Source: an uncultured Ulvibacter sp. (GTDB lineage Bacteria > Bacteroidota > Bacteroidia > Flavobacteriales > Flavobacteriaceae). Taken from it: a DNA stretch of 64,000 bases. A program made the translations under genes and the position numbers. Shown here piece by piece: positions 25,310-34,935 of this stretch (positions are counted from its first letter, which is position 1; each line of letters starts with the position of its first letter). A model generated the notes under the pieces. That model saw only the letters and a program-made list of their open reading frames with translations. It did not search any database and was not told the DNA's origin. The stretch covers positions 124,001 through 188,000 of the forward strand of contig CALSSW010000002.1 of assembly GCA_943789105.1 (NCBI GenBank), written 5' to 3'.

Positions 25310-27133
25310 ATGAAAACACTTTTTAATCTTGTCCTGACCCTTTGTTTGTTCTCAAGCGCAACCGCACAAAACAATACCGCCTATTGGCAACAACACGTTG
25401 ACTACACCATGACTATTGAGGTTGACGAAAAAAACAATCAATACAGCGGTAGACAAACCCTAATATACACAAACAACTCTCCAGATGTACTAGAAAAGGT
25501 TTTTTATCATTTGTATTTTAATGCCTTCCAACCCGGGAGCGAGATGGATGTTCGGTCCTTAACAATTGAAGATCCAGACAGAAGAGTGGGTGACAGAATT
25601 TCTAAGCTAACGCCAAGTGAGATTGGGTATATAAGACCAAAAAAACTAACCCAGGACGGCAAAAAACTTGACTACCAGGTTGTAGGGACTATCCTAGAGG
25701 TAACCCTTAACGAGCCAATACAGCCCGGCGAAAAAAGCACCTTTAAAATGTCATGGGACGCGCAAATACCGCTGCAAATAAGAAGAAGTGGAAGAGACAA
25801 TGCAGAGGGGGTTCGTTTCTCTATGACCCAATGGTATCCAAAAATGGCAGAGTATGATTTTCAAGGATGGCATGCAGACCCTTACATTGGGCGTGAATTT
25901 CATAGCCCGTGGGGTGATTTTAATGTTACAATCAACATAGACAAAAAATATACTGTTGCGGGGACTGGTTATAACAAAACAAACATAATAGGTGACAACC
26001 CTTACAGGCCTGTTATGTTTGCAAGAAAAGGAAAAAAGTCATGGAACTTTATTGCCCCAAATGTACATGATTTTACGTGGGCCGCAGATACAGATTACCT
26101 GCACCAACAATTACTTGCTGATGACGGAACCACCCTAAACTTTTACTTTAAAAACAATCCAGATATTTTAGAAAACTGGACAAATTTGCAGCCAAAAACT
26201 GCAGAAATATTAAGGTATTTCAATAAAAATATAGGCGCATATCCGTACAAACAATATTCTGTTATTCAAGGCGGAGATGGCGGCATGGAGTATGCGATGT
26301 GCACCTTAATTACAGGAAACAGAAAATTTGGTTCCTTGGTTGGGGTAACGGCCCACGAACTGGCTCATACGTGGTTTCAGTTTTTAATGGCGACCAATGA
26401 GGGCAAGCACGAGTGGATGGATGAAGGGTTCACCTCTTACATCTCTAGCGAGGCTATAAACCAAGTAAATCAGGAGTTTGCGGCAAACCCCCACACAGGA
26501 TCTTATAGGGGATATACTTTTTTAGCTAACAGCGGAAAAGAAGAGCCTCAAACTACGCATGCAGACAGATATGCCAGCAACAGAGCTTATGGCATTACAG
26601 CCTACAGTAAAGGAGCTGTATTTTTGGCTCAACTAGGATACGTCATTGGTAAGGAAAACCTAAACAAAACACTCAAACAATATTTTACAGACTGGTCTTT
26701 TAAGCACCCAACACCAAACGACTTTATTAGAGTGGCAGAAAAGATATCTGGCATAGAGCTAGATTGGTATTTGATGGATTGGACACAAACCACAAAAACA
26801 ATAGATTACGGAATTAAATCTACCCTGATGGGAGAAAAATCAAACACAGTTACTCTTGAAAGAATTGGAGCAATGGGAATGCCTATAGATCTTAATGTAA
26901 CTTATAAAGATGGAACAAAAGAGCAGTTTTACATTCCTCTGCAAATGATGCGCGGCGAGAAACCAATGAATTTCAAAGGTCTTAAAAGAACCCTAGCAAA
27001 AGATTGGGCGTGGGCGTATCCAACCTATACCTTAGAGATTGATAACGGAAAAGAAATTCTAGCTATTGAGATTGACAGCTCCCAAACAATGGCAGATGTT
27101 GATAGAGAAAACAACGTGTTTAAGGTACAATAG
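25310..27133 (+). CDS. M1-family metallopeptidase, exported
   Basis: A 607-residue zinc aminopeptidase-like protein. A signal peptide (MKTLFNLVLTLCLFSSATAQ) precedes the M1 N-terminal beta domain. The substrate motif reads GGMEY (a GAMEN variant), the zinc site is HELAHTW (about residue 348) with the third ligand Glu in DEGFTSYISSE, and the catalytic Tyr is likely in AYSKGAVFL. This exported M1 branch is widespread in Bacteroidota and probably degrades peptides in the periplasm. It lies alone between a terminator and rnpA. Confidence 0.92.
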   Translation: MKTLFNLVLTLCLFSSATAQNNTAYWQQHVDYTMTIEVDEKNNQYSGRQTLIYTNNSPDVLEKVFYHLYFNAFQPGSEMDVRSLTIEDPDRRVGDRISKLTPSEIGYIRPKKLTQDGKKLDYQVVGTILEVTLNEPIQPGEKSTFKMSWDAQIPLQIRRSGRDNAEGVRFSMTQWYPKMAEYDFQGWHADPYIGREFHSPWGDFNVTINIDKKYTVAGTGYNKTNIIGDNPYRPVMFARKGKKSWNFIAPNVHDFTWAADTDYLHQQLLADDGTTLNFYFKNNPDILENWTNLQPKTAEILRYFNKNIGAYPYKQYSVIQGGDGGMEYAMCTLITGNRKFGSLVGVTAHELAHTWFQFLMATNEGKHEWMDEGFTSYISSEAINQVNQEFAANPHTGSYRGYTFLANSGKEEPQTTHADRYASNRAYGITAYSKGAVFLAQLGYVIGKENLNKTLKQYFTDWSFKHPTPNDFIRVAEKISGIELDWYLMDWTQTTKTIDYGIKSTLMGEKSNTVTLERIGAMGMPIDLNVTYKDGTKEQFYIPLQMMRGEKPMNFKGLKRTLAKDWAWAYPTYTLEIDNGKEILAIEIDSSQTMADVDRENNVFKVQ

Positions 27134-27247
27134 CCGCTGTTTTATATACTAAAAAAATACCTGCTGGAAGGATAACTCAAAAACAGGTCTTTTTTCTTTA
27201 TATATCTTTACAGCAACAGGATACATTTAATTTTTTACACAGCAGCC

Positions 27248-27626
27248 TTGAGCACGACATTTCCAAAACACCAGAAGCTTAAATCCCGAAAAGACATTAA
27301 AGCGCTTTTTGAGGAAGGAAAAACAGTGACAAAATACCCCGTGAAACTATTGTGGCTCCCTTTGGGCCAACAAGAGACAAGGGCGGGTTTTGCAGTGGCT
27401 AAACGGAATTTTAAAAGCGCTGTTACGCGTAACAAAATAAAACGCTTGATGCGTGAGGCTTATAGGCTTCAAAAGCAAGAAATACAAGGACAGGATAAAA
27501 AAAACGTTTACCCTTCTTTTTCTCTACATCGGGAAGGATGTAGCTAGTTTTAAAACAATTGATAAAGCTGTGCTGGGTGCTTTAAAAAAATTGCCCTTTA
27601 TACAACCTTTACCTGCCCCTAATTAA
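27248..27626 (+). pseudogene. rnpA: Ribonuclease P protein component, one-base frameshift
   Basis: RnpA is the protein subunit of RNase P, which matures tRNA 5' ends. From a TTG at 27248 the frame gives RnpA features (KSRKDIKALFEEGKTV, GFAVAKRNFKSAVTRNKIKRLMREAYR) and then derails after QDKKN, stopping at 27547. Removing one A from the A8 run at 27497-27504 restores the expected C-terminus (TFTLLFLYIGKDVASFKTID, then KAVLGALKKL) and a normal length of 125 residues ending at 27626. The gene is essential in most bacteria, so a sequencing error or slippage-tolerant expression is more likely than real loss. The S41 peptidase gene starts 8 bp later. Confidence 0.85.
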
Positions 27627-27634
27627 AGACCCTT

Positions 27635-29269
27635 ATGATGAGAAAAAAAATTATTATTCCTTTTGTTGCGGTTGTGCTTTTTGTTGCGGCTGGGTTTACA
27701 ACAGTTGTAAAAAGTGATTTCTTTGAAATAGCGAAACAACTTGAAATTTTTACCTCGCTTTACAAAGAGCTCAATATGAATTACGTGGACCAGGTAAGCC
27801 CATCAACCTTAATGGACAGTGCTATAAAAGGTGTGTTGGAAGATCTAGACCCCTATACAGTATATTGGAACGAGCAGGCTGTAGAAGACGCACGTATTAA
27901 AAACAGCGGTGTATATACAGGTGTTGGTGCGGCCATGCGCTATAAAGATAAGCAGCTAATTGTTTTAGAGGTGTTTGAGAACTACCCGGCAGATAAAGCA
28001 GGGCTTAGGGCCGGGGATTTAATTAGTAAAATAAACGCAACAAATATATCCAGCTATGAAGACGATCCCAGAGAGCTGCTTAAAGGTGTTGCTGGGTCAA
28101 AGGTTGAAATACAATACACTAGGCAAGGAAAAACCAAAACAACATCTGTTACTCGCGGTGCTGTTGAAGTAAGCGCGGTGCCCTATTACACACTAATAAA
28201 TCAAGATATTGGATACATTGTACTGAGTAAATTCAATAAAAAAACAACCTTACAAACAAAAAGCGCCTTAGAAGATTTAAAATTACAAGGCGCTAAAAAA
28301 ATAATTTTAGACCTGCGTGGTAATCCAGGAGGTTTATTAAATCAAGCAATAGGTGTGGTAAATTTATTTGTTGCTAAAGGTGAGGTAATCACAACCACGC
28401 AATCTGTAATAGAAAAATACAACAAGGTTTACAAAACCACCGCCGAACCTTTTGATGTAGACATACCTTTAGCTATTTTAATTAATGGAAGAAGCGCATC
28501 GGCAAGTGAAATTGTATCTGGAGGACTGCAAGATCTAGATCGTGGTGTTGTTATTGGCGCTCGTAGTTTTGGAAAAGGACTTGTACAGCGCCCTAAAAAT
28601 TTGATTTATGGTTCACAGCTTAAGGTAACTATTTCACGATACTACACCCCAAGTGGACGTTGTATTCAGGCCTTGGATTATTGGAATAGAGATGAAAATG
28701 GAGACCCCGTTCGCTTGGATCCTAAAAAATACAACGCCTTTAAAACCAAAGGAGGAAGAACCGTTTATGATGGTGGGGGTATTTTACCAGATATTGAAAT
28801 AGCCTCAGCAAATTTTAGCCCTATTACCACAGCCCTACTGAAAGAGAGCGCTATTTTTAACTACGCAACTCAATACCGCTATGACAACACCATTGAGCGT
28901 TGGGAGGATTTTAATTTTACAGATAAAGATTTTCAAGGCTTTTTAAAATACTTAAAAAACACCGATTTTGATTTTGAAACCCAAACAGAACTTAAATTTA
29001 AACAAGCCCTTAGAAGGGCGGAAGACGATGGTTTAAGAAAACAAATACAATCAAGTTTTAAGGAGTTAATGACATCAATAGCAGGGGCTAAAGAAAAGAA
29101 AATAACAGAAAAAAAACAGGAAATTATAGCCTTATTAAAAACTGAAATATTAAAACAATATTTTTACAAAAACGGATTGTATGCCTACCAGGTTATAAAT
29201 AACCCTGAAATAAGAGCAGCGGTGGAGGTGTTAAATAATGAGAGTAAATACAGAAAAATATTAAAATAA
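27635..29269 (+). CDS. C-terminal processing peptidase (S41)
   Basis: A 544-residue exported serine peptidase of the CtpA/Prc type. An N-terminal membrane or signal segment (about 5-22) is followed by a PDZ domain (about 85-165, VLEVFENYPADKAGLRAGDLI) and the S41 catalytic core: KIILDLRGNPGGLL, the Ser in RSASASEIVSGGLQ (about 288) and the Lys in ARSFGKGLVQ. A helical C-terminal extension of about 130 residues follows. It trims or degrades periplasmic proteins. It starts 8 bp after restored rnpA and probably shares its transcript. Confidence 0.92.
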   Translation: MMRKKIIIPFVAVVLFVAAGFTTVVKSDFFEIAKQLEIFTSLYKELNMNYVDQVSPSTLMDSAIKGVLEDLDPYTVYWNEQAVEDARIKNSGVYTGVGAAMRYKDKQLIVLEVFENYPADKAGLRAGDLISKINATNISSYEDDPRELLKGVAGSKVEIQYTRQGKTKTTSVTRGAVEVSAVPYYTLINQDIGYIVLSKFNKKTTLQTKSALEDLKLQGAKKIILDLRGNPGGLLNQAIGVVNLFVAKGEVITTTQSVIEKYNKVYKTTAEPFDVDIPLAILINGRSASASEIVSGGLQDLDRGVVIGARSFGKGLVQRPKNLIYGSQLKVTISRYYTPSGRCIQALDYWNRDENGDPVRLDPKKYNAFKTKGGRTVYDGGGILPDIEIASANFSPITTALLKESAIFNYATQYRYDNTIERWEDFNFTDKDFQGFLKYLKNTDFDFETQTELKFKQALRRAEDDGLRKQIQSSFKELMTSIAGAKEKKITEKKQEIIALLKTEILKQYFYKNGLYAYQVINNPEIRAAVEVLNNESKYRKILK

Positions 29270-29278
29270 AAACAAGGG

Positions 29279-29725
29279 TTAGGATGTTTTATTAACCATT
29301 GATATGTGCGGTATACCGTCTTCAAGGTATCCTTCACCTATTTTAAAAAAACCGTGGCTATTGTAAAAGGTTTCAAGGTATTTTTGAGCAGAAAGTTTAA
29401 TTTCTTGTGTGTTGAAGTGGGAAAAAATAGCGGCTATTGAGGTTTTCATTATTTGATGGCCGTAGTTGTTTTTTCTTTCTTGATGTTTAACCAAAACCCT
29501 TCCAATAGAAGCTTCTTTAAAATACACACCTGGAGCAAAACAGCGCGTATAAGCAACAACAGTCCCGTTCTTTTTTAAAATTATGTGGAGCCCCTCTTTA
29601 TCTTTACCATCAATGTCTTGATACACGCAATTTTGCTCTACAACAAAAACACTACTTCTTAATTGAAGAATATCATATAAAGTGTCGGTATCTAATTCGT
29701 TAAATGTTTTTATTTCTATATCCAT
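29279..29725 (-). CDS. GNAT acetyltransferase, ElaA-like
   Basis: A 148-residue acyl-CoA-dependent N-acetyltransferase. The ElaA hallmarks are LQLRSSVFVVEQNCVYQDID near the N-terminus and the acetyl-CoA loop IGRVLVKHQERKNNYGHQIM, with the C-terminal YNSHGFFKIGEGYLEDGIPH. The acceptor is unknown. It is co-directional with rpiB, 25 bp downstream of its stop, and convergent with the peptidase gene. Confidence 0.85.
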   Translation of the reverse strand: MDIEIKTFNELDTDTLYDILQLRSSVFVVEQNCVYQDIDGKDKEGLHIILKKNGTVVAYTRCFAPGVYFKEASIGRVLVKHQERKNNYGHQIMKTSIAAIFSHFNTQEIKLSAQKYLETFYNSHGFFKIGEGYLEDGIPHISMVNKTS

Positions 29726-29750
29726 TCCTCTACTTGGTGTTAAAAAAAAC

Positions 29751-30182
29751 CTAGATACACTTTATTTTTGCCACTCTATTTTGGTGACGACCTCCTTCAA
29801 AATCTGTATTTAAAAAAGTGTCAACCATCTTTAAAGCTTGAGGAATTGATGTAAAACGCGCAGGAATACATAAAATATTAGCATTATTATGTAGTCTTAT
29901 AAGTTCAACTATTTCTGAGGTCCAACACAGCCCAGCTCTTACATTAGGGTATTTGTTTGCTGTCATTGCAACACCGTTTGCACTTCCGCATATTAAAATT
30001 CCAAAATCAACTAGGTTTTCATTAACAGCTTTTGCAACTGGATTAGCAAAGTCTGGATAATCAACACTGCTTAAACTATCTGTACCATGGTTTTCTACGG
30101 TAATTCCTTTTGATTCTAGAAGTTTAACAATACCAAATTTATAATCTGGTCCTGCGTGGTCGTTTCCTATAGCTATTTTCAT
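29751..30182 (-). CDS. rpiB: Ribose 5-phosphate isomerase B
   Basis: It interconverts ribose 5-phosphate and ribulose 5-phosphate. The 143-residue Rossmann-like protein has IAIGNDHAGPDYK, the active-site Cys in ILICGSANGVAMTANK and VRAGLCWTSEIVELIRLHNNANIL. Length is normal. The 625-bp AT-rich gap lies immediately upstream of its start. Confidence 0.95.
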   Translation of the reverse strand: MKIAIGNDHAGPDYKFGIVKLLESKGITVENHGTDSLSSVDYPDFANPVAKAVNENLVDFGILICGSANGVAMTANKYPNVRAGLCWTSEIVELIRLHNNANILCIPARFTSIPQALKMVDTFLNTDFEGGRHQNRVAKIKCI

Positions 30183-30807
30183 AGAGTTTGATTTATGTTT
30201 TTACAAATATAATATTTCGAATAAGGCTTGATAATATAATTTTATAGAGGTTATTAACTATATATAACTTAGTTCATAACTCAAGTTAAATTGTTAATAG
30301 CTGTTGATAGAAAAACAATATAAAAAGTTGTGTTTGTAAATTGATTATTCGATATGTATTTATTTTTATATAAACCTAATTATAACCTTATAAGTTTTAT
30401 ATAAGTTATCTATATTAAAGTAAGTTTTTTAAACACTAATTTTTGAAATAGTTATTAATAAAGCACTGTTAATATTGATTCTTTACGTTTGTTAATTACT
30501 AGTTTAAATGACTGAAAATTAGATATTAAACTCTATTATATTCTGTTTATATTATTGTAATAACATTTAATAAGTTAGATTTATATACTATAACTCTAAA
30601 AAGATATACCGCTATTAACATACCATCATACCCATCATTTTATTTTAAAAATTTATAAAAAAGAAATGAGATGTATATATACTTGTTGATAAGTCTGAAA
30701 ACTTAAAATTTTAGTGGGTAATTAACAACTGTATTTTTAGATTTTAATGATTTCAATAAATTAAATTTAAATTGATTTCGGTTTTTAAAATTTCCGAAGA
30801 AGAAAAA
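30183..30807. other. AT-rich gene-free stretch, possible replication origin
   Basis: 625 bp of very AT-rich DNA (by eye about one-fifth G+C) without coding frames. It contains words close to the DnaA box TTATCCACA/TGTGGATAA: TGTTGATAG (30302-30310), TTATCTATA (30406-30414) and TGTTGATAA (30684-30692, 8 of 9). TGTTAATAG (30292-30300) is weaker. No terminator-like hairpins stand out. It may be an origin, a long leader of rpiB or a decayed region; the sequence alone does not decide. Confidence 0.35.
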
Positions 30808-31047
30808 CTACACAATAGATAAATGTGAAGGATCTTCAAGAGAAGTAATAATTTCTGTTGCTTCTAAGACATGATCTAGATGCACTTTTAGTCTAATTCC
30901 TCCCACTGCGTTGCTATGAAAAGGTAAAACACTAATCATTGTTTCGTTTTGAAAAAAGAAGCGGATTTCTGCCTGCTCTAATAAGTGTTGTAACACAGTA
31001 TACTCACTTGCAAAAGTGAAAATAGCCACAGTTTTAAAATCTTCCAT
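30808..31047 (-). CDS. DUF2007 family protein
   Basis: A 79-residue cytoplasmic protein with the small alpha/beta fold of DUF2007 (putative signal-transducing domain): MEDFKTVAIFTFASEYTVLQ, then QAEIRFFFQNETM and VHLDHVLEATEII. This type often sits next to unrelated housekeeping genes in Flavobacteriaceae. It is divergent from rnr across 265 bp of AT-rich DNA. Biochemical role unknown. Confidence 0.8.
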   Translation of the reverse strand: MEDFKTVAIFTFASEYTVLQHLLEQAEIRFFFQNETMISVLPFHSNAVGGIRLKVHLDHVLEATEIITSLEDPSHLSIV

Positions 31048-31312
31048 ATTAGTTAACTTTTCACTAAAGATAGTACTTATTTTATATCAATTTAAACTCT
31101 ATTTTTTACTTGTTATTTATAAAATAATATTCATTTAATATTAAAAGTGTAGCTTTGCTGTAATCTTAATAGATTGGTTTAAAACAAACTTGTTTTATTT
31201 TAAATCTTCTTCACGTAAGTTATAGTTCATCCTGAACTTTATTTAAACCGATACCTTTAAGAATTATAAATTAATACGTGTCTCATAAAATGTATGAGAA
31301 CAAGAAAAAATA

Positions 31313-33530
31313 ATGAAAAGACAAAAAAGAAGAAATTCTTCTAATAAAATTGAAAATCTTACCCAAAGTATCCTTGCTATATTAAGAAAAGACCATAGTA
31401 ACCCTCATAATTACAAACAATTAGCTTCAAAATTAGGTCTTGATGATCCTAGTAGTAGAAACCAGATTATAAAAAAATTAAAACTCTTAGAGGTAGAAAA
31501 AACCATACAAGAGGTGGATAGAGGAAAATACATAATAACCCCCTCACAAAATTATTATACAGGCCGTGTTGATATGGCTGGAAGAGGCCAAGGATATATA
31601 ATTGTAGATGATCTGGAAGAAGATATTTACGTGAAAAGTAAAAATCTAAATAAGTCTCTTAATGGAGATATTGTAGAGGTATATGTTTTTAAAAGAAGAA
31701 AAGGCGGAAAAACAGAAGGAGAAGTAACTAAAATTATAGAGCGTAAAAAAACAGAGTTTGTTGGTACAATAGATATTACAGATCGTTTTGCTTTTGTAGA
31801 TGTTGCAGATCATAAAATGGTTACAGATATTTTTATATCTATAAATAATCTTAATGGAGCCCAGCAGGGAGAAATGGTTCTAGTTTCTCTTGATGATTGG
31901 CCAGAAAAAGCAGATTCTCCTTTTGGCACTGTGCTTAAAAGACTCGGGATGCCTGGTGAACATCACACAGAAATTCACGCAATACTTGCTCAATACGGGC
32001 TTCCTTATGAATTTCCAGAAGCTATTGAAGAGTTTGCAAATAAAATAGATACCTCTATACAAGAAAGTGAAATTAAAAAACGCAGAGATATGCGTAAAGA
32101 CCTTACTTTTACAATAGACCCAAAAGATGCAAAAGATTTTGATGATGCCCTTTCTTTTAAAACCCTTGAAAACGGAAATCACGAGATAGGAATTCATATT
32201 GCAGATGTTTCACACTATCTTAAAGAAGGAACTATACTTGATGAAGAAGCTTTTGAGCGTGCTACCTCTGTTTATTTAGTAGATAGAGTTGTTCCTATGT
32301 TACCTGAAATTTTAAGTAACGGAGCATGCTCATTGCGCCCACATGAGGAAAAGTATACTTTTTCTGCAGTATTTGAAATAAGTACTAAAGCCGAGGTTGT
32401 AAACCAGTGGTTTGGTAGAACGGTTACTTATAGTGATGCGCGATTTGCCTATGAAGAAGCGCAGCAAATTATTGAAGCCAATCAAGAGAATACCCCTGAA
32501 TTAAACACACATATCCCTGCTGAAATTTCCATAAACGATACTGCTTATGAAGTTGATAAACCTATCGCAGAGGCTATTTTAGAATTAGACAGATTGGCTA
32601 AAATTATTCGAAGAAAAAGAATGAATAACGGTGCGATTTCTTTTGATAAAGTAGAAGTTCGTTTTAAACTTGATCACACCAATAACCCAGAAGGAGTATA
32701 TTTCAAAGAAAGTAAAGACGCTAATAAATTAATTGAAGAGTTTATGCTTCTAGCTAATAGAAGTGTTGCAGCGTTTATAGGCAAACAAAACCCTAAAAAA
32801 ACATTTATATATAGGGTACATGATGAGCCAGATGATGAAAAAATTGCCGCATTAGAAAAAATAATTAAGCAATTTGGGTATAAACTAGACACACGGGATA
32901 AAAAATCTACTGCACAGTCTATGAATAAATTACTCAAAGATGTACACGGCAGAAAAGAACAAAACATGGTAGACACTCTCGCTATCCGAACAATGAGCAA
33001 AGCTATTTATACTACCAACAATATTGGTCACTATGGGCTCGCTTTTGATTATTATACCCATTTCACATCTCCAATTCGTAGGTATCCAGACGTAATGGTT
33101 CATAGATTACTACAGCACTACCTTGATGCAAATACCACTGCAAAAAAAGAAGCTTTTGAAGAAAAATGTAGACATAGCAGCGAGAGAGAAGGTTTGGCCG
33201 CAAGAGCAGAACGAGATAGTATTAAATACATGCAAATTAAATACATGAAAGATCACCAAGATCAAGATTTCTTGGGTGTAATTAGCGGTGTCACAGAGTG
33301 GGGTATTTATATAGAAATTGTATCAAATAAATGTGAAGGGATGGTTCGTATTCAAGACATGAGAGATGACTATTATGAATTTATAAAAGAGCAGTACGCT
33401 GTTGTTGGCAGAAAAACCCAAAACACCTTCACCTTTAGGAGATGAAGTATACGTGAGGGTAAAAAATGCAGATTTGGTTAGAAAACACCTTGATTTTACT
33501 ATGCTCACGCAAAGGCCAGAGACTGTATAA
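31313..33530 (+). pseudogene. rnr: Ribonuclease R, one-base frameshift near the 3' end
   Basis: A 3'-5' exoribonuclease for structured RNA. The frame from 31313 shows a winged-helix N-terminus, cold-shock domains (GRVDMAGRGQGYIIVDDLEE), the RNB core with the Asp cluster in TIDPKDAKDFDDALSF (about residue 266-281), HFTSPIRRYPDVMVHRLLQ, and an S1 domain. It stops at 33445 inside S1. Dropping one T at 33434-33436 restores LGDEVYVRVKNADLVRKHLD and ends at TAA 33528-33530, giving about 738 residues, the expected length. As written, the product lacks about 31 C-terminal residues; it may still be active because the core is intact. Confidence 0.85.
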
Positions 33531-33585
33531 AAAACAGTAGTGTTTTTATATAATTCTCAACAAAACCTTTGTAAATTACACCCTA

Positions 33586-34269
33586 ATGTTTGATGGATTA
33601 ACATACGCTGCTTTATATGGTTTTATTCTTGCTTTTGCGATAGGCCCCATCTTTTTTACTTTAATAGAAACAAGTATAACCAAGGGCTTCAAGGCGGGTG
33701 TTTTTTTTGATTTAGGCGCCCTCTCTGCAGATGTAGTTTTTATTACAATAGCTTATTTTAGTACTTCAAAAATTTTAAAACACGTAAAAGATGATCCTGG
33801 TTTACTTATTTTTGGTGGGGTAATTTTGATTTCATACGGTATTATTTCTTATATAAGAACCTCAAAAAACTTTATTAAAATTGTAAGAGAACACTACGCC
33901 GTAAGTGTTAAAAAAAACCTAGGAGGTTTATTTTTAAAAGGCTTTCTGCTTAATCTTGTCAACTTTGGCGTGCTTTCTGGCTGGGTATTAACAATAATAG
34001 CTGCAAACGCCTTAACAAGCTCTGAAAACGGCGTTTTATTATTTCTAGCCACTGTATTGGCTGTTTTTTTCTGTGTTGATTTGTTGAAAATAGCCGCAGC
34101 AAAAAAATTAAAAAACAAACTAACCCCCCGCGTTATCATTAAAACCAAAAAATGGGTGAGCATACTAATTGTGTTTTTTGGGGTGTTTATGTTGTTCCAA
34201 GGAGTGCTTCCCTCTAGGGTTACAAAAAACATCGAAAGGATAGATGTTCAATTCAATCCTGCAAAATAA
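33586..34269 (+). CDS. LysE-family exporter
   Basis: A 227-residue inner-membrane protein with about six segments. The N-terminal LysE/RhtB signature is visible: FILAFAIGPIFFTLIETSIT, then GFKAGVFFDLGALSADVVFI, with later segments around 115-225. Family members export amino acids; the substrate is unknown. Its stop is followed by a 10-bp hairpin shared with the convergent tRNA-Cys. Confidence 0.85.
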   Translation: MFDGLTYAALYGFILAFAIGPIFFTLIETSITKGFKAGVFFDLGALSADVVFITIAYFSTSKILKHVKDDPGLLIFGGVILISYGIISYIRTSKNFIKIVREHYAVSVKKNLGGLFLKGFLLNLVNFGVLSGWVLTIIAANALTSSENGVLLFLATVLAVFFCVDLLKIAAAKKLKNKLTPRVIIKTKKWVSILIVFFGVFMLFQGVLPSRVTKNIERIDVQFNPAK

Positions 34270-34270
34270 A

Positions 34271-34298
34271 AAAACCTTCAGTAAAAGCTGAAGGTTTG
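34271..34298. terminator. Bidirectional terminator, LysE gene and tRNA-Cys
   Basis: AAACCTTCAG (34272-34281) pairs perfectly with CTGAAGGTTT (34288-34297). On the minus strand a T-run follows, so it stops the tRNA-Cys transcript well; on the plus strand the T-run is short. Confidence 0.8.
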
Positions 34299-34301
34299 TT
34301 G

Positions 34302-34372
34302 AGGCATCAAGCGGATTCGAACCGCTGTAGAAGGTTTTGCAGACCTCTGCCTAGCCGCTCGGCCATGATGCC
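34302..34372 (-). tRNA. tRNA-Cys (GCA)
   Basis: 71 nt on the minus strand. Acceptor GGCATCA pairs with TGATGCC, the anticodon loop is TCTGCAAAA with anticodon GCA, and the T loop is TTCGAAT. Discriminator base U (T) is typical of tRNA-Cys. CCA is not encoded. Confidence 0.93.
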
Positions 34373-34474
34373 CTGTTTGCTGAATCACAACCAACCCTTA
34401 GGTTTGCTAAATTTCAGAACGCAAATATATAAGATTAGTCCTTAGAACAACAATTAAAAATAGAAATTATCTAA

Positions 34475-34825
34475 TTAAGAAGCCATAGTAACACTCACCT
34501 GTTTGACATCTCCGCCAATAGGGGGGTTTAATTTTGAGACCGTTACACTAACATGGGTCACCTTAGAAAAAGACCCATAGATGTTTTTAATTATTCTGTT
34601 TCCAACCGTTTCAAGAAGTTTTGCCCTAACAGCCATCTGTTTTTTAACAATATTGTTCAGCCCCACATAATCTATAGTGTCTTGTAGCGCGTCTGTTTTT
34701 GCAGCTTGACTTAAATCACACTCAACCCTTAGGTTTACTAGGTAGTGGCTTCCTATTTTTTCTTCCTCGCTTAGGCAGCCGTGGTTGGCGTAAATACGAA
34801 TGTCTTTTAGTTCAATACAGCTCAT
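34475..34825 (-). CDS. folB: Dihydroneopterin aldolase
   Basis: It cleaves 7,8-dihydroneopterin to 6-hydroxymethyldihydropterin in folate synthesis. The 116-residue protein has the T-fold motifs LKDIRIYANHGCLSEEEKIG, DTIDYVGLNNIVKK, LLETVGNRI and VSVTVSKLNPPIGG. The start is the ATG at 34823-34825; the longer frame would add 23 unlike residues. It is divergent from glnS across 110 bp. Confidence 0.93.
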   Translation of the reverse strand: MSCIELKDIRIYANHGCLSEEEKIGSHYLVNLRVECDLSQAAKTDALQDTIDYVGLNNIVKKQMAVRAKLLETVGNRIIKNIYGSFSKVTHVSVTVSKLNPPIGGDVKQVSVTMAS

Positions 34826-34901
34826 AATAAATGCTTTTTGTAAAGATAAAATTATGTGCTTAGATAGCGCCACACAATCACTGCTTTTTAACAAGAATCC
34901 G

Positions 34902-34909
34902 TACCTTTG
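34902..34909 (+). promoter_or_regulatory. Putative -7 element of glnS
   Basis: TACCTTTG matches TAnnTTTG and ends 26 bp before the glnS ATG. No clear -33 TTTG was found at the expected distance. Confidence 0.4.
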
Positions 34910-34935
34910 TGCTATGTTTTAAAACACAACAAACA

